The notes beneath the pieces were generated by a model. That model was not told the origin of the DNA. It saw nothing but the letters and a program-made list of their open reading frames with translations, and did not search any database. A stretch of DNA of 64,000 bases, taken from assembly GCA_965205255.1 (NCBI GenBank), contig OZ242051.1, forward strand, positions 62,001 through 126,000. Reading direction: 5' to 3'. The stretch comes from G965205255 sp965205255. GTDB taxonomy: Bacteria > Pseudomonadota > Gammaproteobacteria > Pseudomonadales > Endozoicomonadaceae. This document shows, in pieces, positions 44,140 to 53,740 of this stretch (positions within the stretch are counted from its first letter, which is position 1; every line of letters starts with the position of its first letter). The position numbers and the translations under genes are program-made.

Positions 44140-45327
44140 ATGGACAATGTCCTTTTTTCTGCTTCAAACTATCACAAAATGGCCAGAGCCATCGAGTTGG
44201 CTAAAAAAGGGCTGTATACAACTGCACCTAATCCTCGGGTAGGTTGTGTTATTGTCAAAAACGGCGAGATCGTCGGTGAAGGCTGGCATCAAAGACCGGG
44301 TGAGGCTCATGCTGAAGTTAATGCGCTATTGATGGCAGGTAGTAAAGCCAGAGATGCAACCGTTTATGTTACGTTGGAACCTTGTAGCTATTACGGCCGA
44401 ACACCTCCTTGTGCAAAAACATTAATAAATGCAGGTATCCGCAGAGTTTTTATTGGTATGATCGATCCGAATCCACAAGTATCTGGTAAAGGAATCAGTC
44501 TGCTTAAAAAGGCAGGAGTTGAAGTTTATTCAGGCTTAATGGAAGCAGAAGCACGTTCTATAAATCCCGGTTTTATCAAGCGCATGAAAACAGGACAACC
44601 ATTTATCCGTTGTAAAATGGCGGCCAGTATGGATGGCAGAACAGCCATGGCCTCAGGCGAATCAAAGTGGATTACAGGCCCCGCTGCTAGAGCAGATGTT
44701 CAGCGCCTTCGAGGGCGTTCATGCGCTATTATAACAAGTGTTTCATCTGTCATTAACGATGACCCGTCAATGACGTTCAGACCTGATGAAACCACCATTT
44801 CTGAACCGATACTACCAAATCAACAGCCTTTAAGAGTCATTGTGGACTCATCATTAGCAACACCTTCGAATGCGCAACTCTTTTTACATCCAGGAAATGT
44901 CCTGTTGGTATGTAACAAAGTTTCAGAAACGGACCGCCAAAACTTTTTAATGAAAGTTAATACTTTTCAGTATCAGCATCAAGTGAATAAGTCTGGAGAA
45001 ACCAATGTTAAAGTGATAGAATTGCCGAGTCATGATGGAAAAACAGACCTTGTTGCGTTATTTAACCATCTTGGTCAGCTAGGTTGTAACGAAGTATTGC
45101 TGGAATGTGGCGCAACCTTAGCCGGAGCAGCTATAAAGACAGGATGTATTGATGAGTTATGGGTTTACATGGCTCCGGTATTGATGGGGTCATCAGCAAG
45201 ACCTTTATTGAATTTACCGTTAACAACCATGGCCGAAAATCTCTCTCTAACGATTAAAGATTTACGGGCCGTCGGTAACGACTGGCGTTTTGTTGCTACG
45301 ATAAAACCGTCAGGTAATCAACAATAG
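44140..45327 (+). CDS. ribD: Bifunctional riboflavin deaminase/reductase
   Basis: Second and third steps of riboflavin synthesis: deamination of the pyrimidinone, then reduction of the ribosyl side chain. The 395-residue protein has an N-terminal zinc deaminase domain (HAEVNALL, PCSYYGRTPPC) and a C-terminal dihydrofolate-reductase-like domain (MAASMDGRTAMASGESKWITG; LLECGATLAGAAI). It follows nrdR after 72 bp and precedes ribH by 131 bp. Riboflavin synthase and ribBA are not in this cluster, as in E. coli. No FMN riboswitch seen. Confidence 0.96.
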   Translation: MDNVLFSASNYHKMARAIELAKKGLYTTAPNPRVGCVIVKNGEIVGEGWHQRPGEAHAEVNALLMAGSKARDATVYVTLEPCSYYGRTPPCAKTLINAGIRRVFIGMIDPNPQVSGKGISLLKKAGVEVYSGLMEAEARSINPGFIKRMKTGQPFIRCKMAASMDGRTAMASGESKWITGPAARADVQRLRGRSCAIITSVSSVINDDPSMTFRPDETTISEPILPNQQPLRVIVDSSLATPSNAQLFLHPGNVLLVCNKVSETDRQNFLMKVNTFQYQHQVNKSGETNVKVIELPSHDGKTDLVALFNHLGQLGCNEVLLECGATLAGAAIKTGCIDELWVYMAPVLMGSSARPLLNLPLTTMAENLSLTIKDLRAVGNDWRFVATIKPSGNQQ

Positions 45328-45458
45328 CTCAGTGCAAAGGCTAGATAGCCTATGTTTTTTCTAAATGAAAGTCTGGATGAAACGTTAGTTTTATATATAT
45401 CACATTTTAATGATGGTCAACGTCCATATTATTCGCTACAAAGATAAAAGGTGGGAAA

Positions 45459-45956
45459 ATGTCATCTATTAAAACAATAAGGGCAGGTTTAACACCAAAT
45501 AATGGTCGTTATGCATTGGTAGCAACGCACTGGAATTCATATATTGTTAACAGCTTGGTCGATGGTGCCAAGGGCTCTTTGCAAAGACTGGGCATACCTG
45601 AGAAAAATATAACTCTTGTGGAGTGTCCTGGTGCATTTGAAGTACCTTTAGTTGTAAAAAAACTGGCTGCAACTAAACAGTTTGATGCCATTATTGCGTT
45701 AGGTGCGGTTATTCGTGGTGGAACTCCTCATTTTGAGTATGTGGCAAATGAAGCGGTTAAAGGTTTATCTTCAGTCATGCTTGAGTTTGACATCTCTGTC
45801 ACTTTCGGTATTTTAACCGTGGATACTATAGAACAAGCGATAGAAAGAGCCGGCACCAAAATGGGTAATAAAGGTGCTGAGGCAGCAATGGCAGCTTTTG
45901 AAATGGTAAATTTAACACATGAAATCAATTCACAAATTGACCAGTCCCCTGTTTAG
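45459..45956 (+). CDS. ribH: 6,7-dimethyl-8-ribityllumazine synthase
   Basis: Forms lumazine from the RibD product and dihydroxybutanone phosphate, usually as an icosahedral or pentameric shell. The 165-residue protein shows ATHWNSYIVNSLVDGA, CPGAFEVPLVVKKLA, ALGAVIRGGTPHFEYVANE (with the catalytic His) and TFGILTVDTIEQAIERAGTK. GTGGGA lies before the ATG. The nusB start follows 24 bp after its stop codon, so both are surely on one transcript. Confidence 0.96.
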   Translation: MSSIKTIRAGLTPNNGRYALVATHWNSYIVNSLVDGAKGSLQRLGIPEKNITLVECPGAFEVPLVVKKLAATKQFDAIIALGAVIRGGTPHFEYVANEAVKGLSSVMLEFDISVTFGILTVDTIEQAIERAGTKMGNKGAEAAMAAFEMVNLTHEINSQIDQSPV

Positions 45957-45980
45957 TAAAAAATTAATTGGAGTAAGGTC

Positions 45981-46475
45981 TTGAGTCAGGCAAAAAAAAT
46001 ATCCGGACGGGCTCGCAGAAAAGCCAGAGAATTAGCAATGCAGGCTTTGTATCAGATGATTCTGTCCGGTGGAAGCATTGCTACTGTTGAAAAACAGTTT
46101 GTGTTGGCTAATGACATGAGCAGAGTAGATGCTGGCTATTTTAAAGAATTACTGAAAGGTGTAAACAAAAATATAGATGCCATTGATAATGTCATCGATA
46201 AAGTACTTGATCGCCCTTTTCACAAACTAGATCCGGTAGAAGTTGCTTTGTTGCGTCTAGGCTGTTACGAATTAATGCATCGGCCCGATGTTCCTTATAA
46301 AGTTATTATCAACGAAGGTATTGAAATGGCAAAACGATTTGGGGCACAAGATTCTCATAAGTACATTAATGGCATTTTAGATAAACTTGCACCATCGATC
46401 AGAACAGTGGAAGTTAAGTGTTGTAATGATACAAACCTACGTAAGTCTGATTCTCTCGAAAGCAGAGGTCTGTAA
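45981..46475 (+). CDS. nusB: Transcription antitermination factor NusB
   Basis: NusB, with NusE, promotes antitermination in rRNA operons. The 164-residue protein is helical and basic at the start (SGRARRKARELAMQALYQM), with RPFHKLDPVEVALLRLGCYEL, YKVIINEGIEMAKRFG and HKYINGILDKLA, all family-typical. The best start is TTG at 45981, behind a strong GGAGTAAGG; no ATG fits. It ends the nrdR-ribD-ribH-nusB cluster, and thiL or other usual followers do not follow. Confidence 0.95.
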   Translation: MSQAKKISGRARRKARELAMQALYQMILSGGSIATVEKQFVLANDMSRVDAGYFKELLKGVNKNIDAIDNVIDKVLDRPFHKLDPVEVALLRLGCYELMHRPDVPYKVIINEGIEMAKRFGAQDSHKYINGILDKLAPSIRTVEVKCCNDTNLRKSDSLESRGL

Positions 46476-47037
46476 TATTAACAAGGTTTTTATTAACAAG
46501 GTTTTTTACTCCGAACTGACACAATAAATTTTACACCTGCATTTTTTTTGTGTCTTCATTAATGTGATTTTTTCAGACTAAAATAGTATCAAATAAACGA
46601 CATAACTATAAATCACATATGTCTTTTATTGATAACTATTATATAATTGTCTTTTGCTTTTTTATTTATAAAATGTATTTTTTAGTTTTCAACAAATACC
46701 AAAATATGTTTCATAACTACTGTTACAAGCATGCTTTGACAGCTTGCTGTTAAAGGTGAAATAACGAATAATAGACACCCATTGCATGGAAATTCAACTC
46801 ATAAGAGTAAAATCAAAAAAGCAGTACAATAAGAAGTTATAATCAGATTTTTGTATAAGCTTTAATAATGAATATAAAAAAACTTAGTTCATTAGAATAT
46901 TAATGGTTTTATCTTCAAATAAATTATGCGTAATCCGGTCATTTTCAAGTACATCTAACCAGAGATCATCAGCTTTTTTCATTCTAGTATTTCAATTCAA
47001 CTGAAGCTTGTAACAACTAGGAATACTGGTTATTTAT
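46476..47037. other. Intergenic region with family 1 repeat (copy 5), before the RHS gene
   Basis: 562 bp, very AT-rich. A minus-strand family 1 repeat spans about 46705-46860 (cataactactgttacaagca, tgctttgac, cagcttgctgttaaag on the plus strand). No gene or clear promoter seen; the base composition changes sharply at 47100, where the RHS frame begins. Confidence 0.55.
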
Positions 47038-50000
47038 ATGTGGACTTTTGTAGCTAAATTTCTGAAAAAGTTCAGATGCTCCTTTGGAGACTCTGAAACA
47101 TACGTAAGACGACTGCAAAAAAACATAAGTAAACTCTTGTTATCTGTGTCTTTTCTTCCGGCATTTATTTTGCCTTTTGAACAAGTTGCGGTGGCTTCTG
47201 TAGCATTTAAACACACCAGACATAAGTTGCACTCTGCATTATCCGTGCCGGTACAATTTTCCGGTGCATCTAATACTTGGTCTGCCTATAAGACATCTTT
47301 GACCCATAGAGGGTTAACCCTTACTCAGTCTGGGCTTCCTGCTTTGGCCAATGGCGATGTGGCTATGCCGTCAAATGCCAACAATTTTCATGGAGAAATA
47401 AATTCATCGGTGGACCCGCGTACAGGGGTGGCATCATTTAGTATGCCTGTGGCCAGTACTTTATACGACAACGGGCAAGGAAAGAGAGATTTAATACTTT
47501 CCTACTCAGGCAGTGCTTTGCCACATGGTGTTAATCGTTTGGGTTTAGGTACTCAGTGGAACTTTAATGTCGGTCAGGAAACCCCTTCCACCTCTGAAGT
47601 ATCCGGTCATAAAACCACTGATATTATCACGGGGGACGGTCATGGTTTCACGATGGAAAGTGATCATAATGCACAAGGGGAAACTTACTGGCATCCGCTT
47701 CGGCATAAACAAAAAGATGTCACCATCACCGGTCAACCGGGAGACTGGACGATCTCCACCGCCGGTGGCACACAGGAGAATTTACAATACGGCTACGAAA
47801 GCTGGGAACAAGGACACGATGGTCAACGAGTATGGTTTTACTATGACCGCCACGGGCCTCAAGACACAACAAGACGATTAACATATGTTTGTGCCCACCC
47901 GTTAACGCAAAATCAGGTGGACAGCAGGAGTAATCAATGCTCGCATAATGGAGTATGGCTAACCTATCAGAGTCATGATATTACTATACACGGGCAACAA
48001 AATATTGTACTGCACCTATATGATGTGGCAGGTGAGACAACCATTCAGTCGGTCAGTATGCCTGCGCTGTCCAGTGGTAATGAAGGGCTTGATAGCAGTC
48101 GGGTGAAATTTGGTTATGATGAGCAGGGTCATCGCCCTTGGTTATTAACTCGTGTTACTGAGCCTTCAGGCGAAATCAATACGTTTTTATATAATGATGA
48201 ATCTGATCGCCATACGTTACAGTCTCAGGGTTTACCTACAGGTTTTAATCTGGCACGCACACCCGTGGTTACCGAACAGGTCACCACTCCTGCACCTGCC
48301 AACAAAGGTATCATACCGGTACGCAGACTCTGGTATCAGTACAGCGGTGGAACGACTGACCTGCATAATTATACCGGTTATCTCAGTGGTGTCAGCAGTG
48401 AGCCGGGTAAGGATAATCTGTTTGACCGCAGTGATGATTATACATATTCCGTCGTTAAGGATAATGGTTTAACCTCGGTTAAAACCACATACAATAAATA
48501 TCACCTGCCGTTAACGATTACCCAGACCGATGATTTGCACCATAGTCTGGTGGCAAAAAATGATGCGACGTATTCATCTTGGAAAGGTACTACGTTTGCT
48601 AAGCTTCCTTTGACGTATTCTTTTCCAAGAAAAACTGCAAAAACCTTATATACATTAACCAGCAAGGGGCAAGACAGCACGATTTCTCCGGCAAAAGTGC
48701 TTCAGCAGAAACAATATGATAACAATGGTCAGGTCATCTGGCAGGAAGATGCTTATGGTCGTCAGACTTTTACGCAATATTGTCCGCCACAGGGCGATAG
48801 CCATTGCCCAAAAATGGATCCGAACTGGCCACAGGTTACATTACCTGAAAAAGTGATACAATTGCCTGCAAAACAAACCCCGGCAGGCAGTAAACCGTTT
48901 ATCCGCTTTGCCACCACGGATGATCCGGCACCAGCGACAGAAGTGGAGTTTAACTACCAGCTGATTCCGGTAGCCGGAACCTACAAAAACCGGATTGAAA
49001 AGTACGAGCAGTTATTAAAACAGCAGTGGCAGTCAGAGAAGCAGAAGCGGAAGTTGAAAAAAAAATATCAGGCCGGCCAGTTAGCTTCAGATGATTTGTT
49101 CAGTGACAGTCGTTTAGTTGATGCCATAGGAAAAGACAACTCTTCACTGGCAGGAAACTGGCAGGTGACCACCAAACAGGTTGGCACGTTGCCTGTTGAG
49201 ACTGTGGGCGCTTTAATACCGGGTCAGGCACTACCGGATCTGACATCTGCGCAATTATCCACGACAACTACTTATTCGTATAATCATGACCAGAAAAGTC
49301 AGGTCTATGGTCAGCTGTCACAGTTGACTGTAACCAAATACAACCCGCCGGTACGGGTTGATTTACCTGCTAATCATATTGCCGCAAAAAAGCAAAAAGG
49401 GTTGTATTTCCAGTTACCCAATAACGGTCGCCCAGAACAGGTGACGTTTAATGTCACGCACAGTGTTGATACGAATCATTACACGCGTACCACAGATATA
49501 GAAGTTTCCCCCGAACAACCATCGGCTGATATTCACAGCATTCATAATCTTTTGCAAGATGGTAGTGGTGCTTTATCACTGGGTAAAACCGTTTATTCTC
49601 TCACCAACGGGGTAAAACTTTCAGCAGAAGATACCTTAAAAACGCTTCATATCAACTGGACGTATGATGGTTGGCAGCGACCGGTAAAAGAAGTGATGAT
49701 TCCGGCCAGTGGTGGTGATCCACAAACTATTTCATGGGCGTATATTTCAACAGATAATGAGCAGTCTGTAGTAAAAACGCTAGCCGATGGCACCCAACAA
49801 AAAACTGTGTATGCCGGTAGTGGAAATAATCAACAGGTATTGTCTTCTTGGCACCGAAATAAAGATCAGGCTGTTGCACCAATGCAAGGGACATCAAACT
49901 GGATTGAAGACGGTAGTTCCACTTATACTCAGACAGACCAACCGGCAAGCAACACGGTTTATCATGCGTCCGATAATAATGGACCGGATATTGCCCTAAC

Positions 50001-52560
50001 AACAACGTACGGTTATGACGCACTAAACCGTCAGGTCTGGAAGCGTACGCCTGATGGGTCGGTGAGTATAGCGGTACGCAATGACCCTCAAATGTTATTA
50101 ATCAGATATCAGGTGGTCACAGGCTCAGACAATCAACAGGAAAAGCTGGCTCCGGAACTCAGCGTTGTTCAATCGAACACCATAGGAAAACCTGTGGCTC
50201 AGTATAGGTTTGCATTAGATCCGAATGCTGTAGTCAACGGCAAGGCTGTTTACTCAGACAAGCTGAAAACGGTATTAACCTCCCTGGAACATCGGCTACA
50301 GCCAGTGACAACATTAAAGGCCACTCAAAGTTATGGTTTACTGCCTTTACCGGATGAGGATGGTCTATTTGCGTTTGTGAATGATGCCATTAATGCAAAA
50401 GCATGGTTGTCTGTTACGACTACTCGTTATGACGGTAATGGCCGGCGAACCGAACAAACACAGCCTGACGGTGCACAAACTCACTGGCAGTGGAAACAGG
50501 GTAATTTGGTGGCAACCATTGCACCGAACGGCAGTATAATTCATGATACTTTCGATATTCAGGGAAATAAAGTATCACGATGTGTTACTCCTGTAGATCA
50601 GGCCGTCTGTCATGTGCTTGGTACCCGCCATTATGACGGTGAAGGCAACCTTGCCTGGCAGGCTGATGAATACGGTCACAAAATCAGTTACACCTATGAT
50701 GCTGACGGTCGGATATTGAGTATGACCACGCCTAGCACCGATGATAACCCTCACGGACATGTCTTTACCTATACCTACAACAGTTTTGCTAAAACCAGTG
50801 CTTCGGTGGACGGGGTTATTTATGCTTCTTACAGCTACAATCAAAAAACTTGGCAACTGACCGATGCTGAGGATACGATCAGCCATTTGCATTATGAGTA
50901 TGATGACAACTCTGGCCAGCTTATTAGTGTCGTGCGATCTGCCCCCAAAACCCTGCCATCGCCTGCCGGTATCTCTTATCCTGAGGGTACAGAGACTATA
51001 AGTTACGATCGTTATGGTGAGGCGACACGTATAATAGATTTTGCAGGAAACCGCTTTACAGCAACACATGACCGTTACGGCAGATTATTACAGAGCAAGG
51101 TTCTGCTCTCTGGAAGCCTCACCCCCACCGTATTATCTTCAACTACTTACGATGTTTATTTTAACCGGCCAGTGACCATGACTAACGGGTCAGGTACTGT
51201 CAGAGAATTTACCTACAATGATCTGGGAGGGCTGGCAGGGACAACCGACAGACAGGGCAATCACGTTTTGCAACGGTTAGGTTATGGTTACGATCCTCAG
51301 ACACAAAACATTACCACCTTCACCCGATCAGAAAACGGAGACAGTGCAACTCAGACCTACGTATATGATAAAAACACCAATAATCTAACATCAATGTCGT
51401 GTAGCGCGACAGATAAGCCGGGTAAAGTCAGTAAACTTTGTCCGAGAGACATAGATTTATCAGGCAGTCAGTTAACGGTGCCCCCTATCATCACAGCGCA
51501 ACATTATACCTTTGATGACTGGAACAATATTAAAACGGTGAGCGAACAGTTGATAACTGCCGATGGCAAGCCATCAGGTAAAACAACGATATACACGTAT
51601 AATCAGCAGAAAAAAGATAACTACGATCCGCACCGAATGATTGCTTTTGATACACAATGGCAGGCTAATGTATCCAGTTTTAATGCCATACCGAAAACCA
51701 TCACTTACGACAGTGCAGGTCGCATCATTAAAGATGCCGATGGTAATACCCTGCATTACAATGCGTTTGGTCAGCAAGACAAGTTTACCAATGTGCACAC
51801 CCATGAATACACTCAGTATACTTATGACAGTAGCGGGCATCAGGTTGCAGAACAGCCATTTGACGAGCAGGGAAGAGTATTACAGCACCCGTTATATATG
51901 ATATATCAGGGTGACACGGTTGCCCAACAGATACAAAGTGATGCAAAGGGTCATCTACATACCAGTGCCGAACTGGCAGGGGTTGCTCACAGTGAAGATG
52001 GTCATGTTACCCGTTGGTATTTACACGACTATAAGGGTGACGTGATTACCACGTTGAACACATCAGGTCAGCGCACGAGTGATCATGTGTATAGTCCGTA
52101 CGGCATGGACTGTGATCTGATGAATAAAACGACACAGGGATTACCAGCACGATTAAAACTGGCGACACAACCTGCCTGGTGGCAAAGTCATCAGCCAGGG
52201 TTTGACGGTCAAATGACCGATCCTGCCACAGGGTATCAGTTTTTAGGTGGTGGTTATCGGGCTTACAATCCGGTATACCGGCATTTTATGAGCCACGACA
52301 GCTATAGTCCATTCACAAAGATTGACGGCTTTGGCTTTGGAGATAACAACCCCGTCATGAACACTGATCCCACAGGACACATACCCAAGTGGGCAGGCTA
52401 TCTGATGGGTGCCTTAAGTATAACCATGGCTATTGGCTCTGCTTTTTTGTTGCCCGTGGCTGTTGGTTCAGCAGTGGCTTCTGGATATTTACTGGTGCTG
52501 TTGCAGGGGGAACGCTTGCTACTGAAGTGGGTTCCAGTGTGGCAACAGGGGGCGCTTTAG
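47038..52560 (+). CDS. RHS/YD-repeat protein, main part (frameshifted near its end)
   Basis: A very large (1840 residues) cell-surface or secreted RHS protein of the polymorphic-toxin class. Residues about 33-55 are hydrophobic and could be a signal-anchor. An N-terminal beta-rich part (PRTGVASFSMPVASTLYDNG, SYSGSALPHGVNRLGLGTQW) is followed by many YD repeats (YDALNRQVWKRTPDG, YDGEGNLAWQADEYGH, YDRYGEATRIIDFAGN and others). The core ends at QFLGGGYRAYNPVYRHFM, NNPVMNTDPTGHIPKW. Just past this the frame goes wrong: the last 25 or so residues (YLLVLLQGERLLLKWVPVWQ) look out of frame, and the expected continuation is in the -1 frame (see next entry). The coding DNA is visibly richer in G and C than its surroundings, suggesting transfer. 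Start choice is uncertain, as no good ribosome site precedes the ATG. Confidence 0.85.
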   Translation: MWTFVAKFLKKFRCSFGDSETYVRRLQKNISKLLLSVSFLPAFILPFEQVAVASVAFKHTRHKLHSALSVPVQFSGASNTWSAYKTSLTHRGLTLTQSGLPALANGDVAMPSNANNFHGEINSSVDPRTGVASFSMPVASTLYDNGQGKRDLILSYSGSALPHGVNRLGLGTQWNFNVGQETPSTSEVSGHKTTDIITGDGHGFTMESDHNAQGETYWHPLRHKQKDVTITGQPGDWTISTAGGTQENLQYGYESWEQGHDGQRVWFYYDRHGPQDTTRRLTYVCAHPLTQNQVDSRSNQCSHNGVWLTYQSHDITIHGQQNIVLHLYDVAGETTIQSVSMPALSSGNEGLDSSRVKFGYDEQGHRPWLLTRVTEPSGEINTFLYNDESDRHTLQSQGLPTGFNLARTPVVTEQVTTPAPANKGIIPVRRLWYQYSGGTTDLHNYTGYLSGVSSEPGKDNLFDRSDDYTYSVVKDNGLTSVKTTYNKYHLPLTITQTDDLHHSLVAKNDATYSSWKGTTFAKLPLTYSFPRKTAKTLYTLTSKGQDSTISPAKVLQQKQYDNNGQVIWQEDAYGRQTFTQYCPPQGDSHCPKMDPNWPQVTLPEKVIQLPAKQTPAGSKPFIRFATTDDPAPATEVEFNYQLIPVAGTYKNRIEKYEQLLKQQWQSEKQKRKLKKKYQAGQLASDDLFSDSRLVDAIGKDNSSLAGNWQVTTKQVGTLPVETVGALIPGQALPDLTSAQLSTTTTYSYNHDQKSQVYGQLSQLTVTKYNPPVRVDLPANHIAAKKQKGLYFQLPNNGRPEQVTFNVTHSVDTNHYTRTTDIEVSPEQPSADIHSIHNLLQDGSGALSLGKTVYSLTNGVKLSAEDTLKTLHINWTYDGWQRPVKEVMIPASGGDPQTISWAYISTDNEQSVVKTLADGTQQKTVYAGSGNNQQVLSSWHRNKDQAVAPMQGTSNWIEDGSSTYTQTDQPASNTVYHASDNNGPDIALTTTYGYDALNRQVWKRTPDGSVSIAVRNDPQMLLIRYQVVTGSDNQQEKLAPELSVVQSNTIGKPVAQYRFALDPNAVVNGKAVYSDKLKTVLTSLEHRLQPVTTLKATQSYGLLPLPDEDGLFAFVNDAINAKAWLSVTTTRYDGNGRRTEQTQPDGAQTHWQWKQGNLVATIAPNGSIIHDTFDIQGNKVSRCVTPVDQAVCHVLGTRHYDGEGNLAWQADEYGHKISYTYDADGRILSMTTPSTDDNPHGHVFTYTYNSFAKTSASVDGVIYASYSYNQKTWQLTDAEDTISHLHYEYDDNSGQLISVVRSAPKTLPSPAGISYPEGTETISYDRYGEATRIIDFAGNRFTATHDRYGRLLQSKVLLSGSLTPTVLSSTTYDVYFNRPVTMTNGSGTVREFTYNDLGGLAGTTDRQGNHVLQRLGYGYDPQTQNITTFTRSENGDSATQTYVYDKNTNNLTSMSCSATDKPGKVSKLCPRDIDLSGSQLTVPPIITAQHYTFDDWNNIKTVSEQLITADGKPSGKTTIYTYNQQKKDNYDPHRMIAFDTQWQANVSSFNAIPKTITYDSAGRIIKDADGNTLHYNAFGQQDKFTNVHTHEYTQYTYDSSGHQVAEQPFDEQGRVLQHPLYMIYQGDTVAQQIQSDAKGHLHTSAELAGVAHSEDGHVTRWYLHDYKGDVITTLNTSGQRTSDHVYSPYGMDCDLMNKTTQGLPARLKLATQPAWWQSHQPGFDGQMTDPATGYQFLGGGYRAYNPVYRHFMSHDSYSPFTKIDGFGFGDNNPVMNTDPTGHIPKWAGYLMGALSITMAIGSAFLLPVAVGSAVASGYLLVLLQGERLLLKWVPVWQQGAL

Positions 52561-53468
52561 GCTCTATTGGTATTGCTTCTGGCTCCTTGCAGATAGCAGG
52601 CACAGCTCATCCGGATAATCAGGCTTTGGCGATTACCAACCAAGTGTTTGGTATAGCTAACGGGCTTACTGCTGTAGGTATGGGGGCTAATATCATTATG
52701 GCAGGTATGAGTAGTCTTATGACAGGTGTTAGTCAACTAACCAGTTCTTTTATAACTTTTTCAGGTATCAATAATGTATTGTCTGGTGAAACAGGACAGG
52801 GTTTTTCTATTCTGGGGCTTGCCAGCATAGTGGCACATGCATACAGAAAACGGGGGGTAGAGATAGAGCTGAGCAAGGCAATAAACATACTTTCCATATT
52901 GAATACCATGTTTATGGGAGCTACTATTTTTTCAGAGTTTCTTGCCGGAACTCACTCGGGGCATAATGGATACCTTCGAACCATGGCATTGCACCCGAAA
53001 GAAGAACATGTATTTGATGATCAAGCAATGGAATATTTGGCAAAAAGCACTGATGTTAGAATCAGGGCGACTGTAGCTCATAATCCAGACCTTCCAGAAC
53101 ATGTGATGAACAACCTTGCTAATGACCAACATTTTGCAGTCAGGCGGAGTGTGGCTTCTTCTAAAAATTATTCTTCAAGTCATAGAGTTATAAATACTCT
53201 TGTGCAAGACCCAAATACTTCTGTCCGTGTGGCACTGGCTGAAAATATTCATTCACCAATTACCGAAGTATTACGACCTTTAGCAAATGACCCTGTTACT
53301 GCTGTTAGAAGGGGTGTGGCCAGCAATATGAGTGCCGGCGGTGAATTAATCACACAGCTTTCCCGAGATCCTGATCCCAGTGTGAAATCAGCTGTAATAT
53401 CAAATAAAGGAACCCCCATGATGACGTTAATAGTCTTGCAAGAGCAACAGAAAAATACTTTGCCTTAA
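52489..53468 (+). pseudogene. C-terminal payload of the RHS protein with LRV repeats, out of frame
   Basis: Continues the RHS protein in the -1 frame from about 52489 to TAA 53466-53468. It begins IFTGAVAGGTLATEVGSS, a Gly/Ala-rich helical segment usual at the RHS core-toxin boundary, followed by hydrophobic helices. From about 53045 on it has five repeats of 24-28 residues with alternating V-R/A-V-A and N-L-x-x-D-P patterns (VAHNPDLPEHVMNNLAND, VASSKNYSSS, LAENIHSPITEVLRPLANDP, VASNMSAGGELITQLSRDPD). These match the leucine-rich-repeat-variant (LRV) motif. A single lost base near 52480-52490 would explain the break. A GGGGG run at 52506-52510 could allow slippage, but no classical frameshift signal is seen. 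Confidence 0.7.
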
Positions 53469-53487
53469 GCGAGTAGTAAGATTGATT

Positions 53488-53565
53488 AATATCAAGAGCA
53501 TATGAGCAATGTTTTTCATTCTGAGCAGACACAGTGCTATTGACACTACCAAAAATTGTTTTCAG
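53488..53565 (-). repeat. Family 2 repeat next to the RHS locus
   Basis: Read on the minus strand it matches the direct-orientation block of the array type-A spacers (gtgtctg, gaaaaacattg, catatgctcttgatat). It ends with tattgacactacc on the plus strand, shared with the copy at 9160-9240. Confidence 0.6.
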
Positions 53566-53571
53566 AACTGC

Positions 53572-53680
53572 ATAATAAAGTAATCGGGACTTACATTGAG
53601 TAGTATGGATTTTAGGATAGCTGAAAATTGGAAGCACTACCCTCATAACAATAGCTAGAAGCAGGTTTTTATATAACTCG
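53572..53680 (+). repeat. Dispersed intergenic repeat, family 1 (copy near RHS)
   Basis: Contains ataataaagtaatcgg, ctcataacaatagctagaag and caggtttttatata in the family order. It is degenerate and incomplete at the left. Confidence 0.45.
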
Positions 53681-53740
53681 AGGTCAAGCCCCCGAAATGT
53701 CTCATCGTTACACAGAAAATTGGTATAATATTTTGTCTCT

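Noticed and set aside
52495..52515. Programmed -1 frameshift site in the RHS gene
   Set aside because: No X-XXY-YYZ heptamer or following structure is visible; only a G5 run. The in-frame homology already begins before this run, so a simple base loss is likelier.
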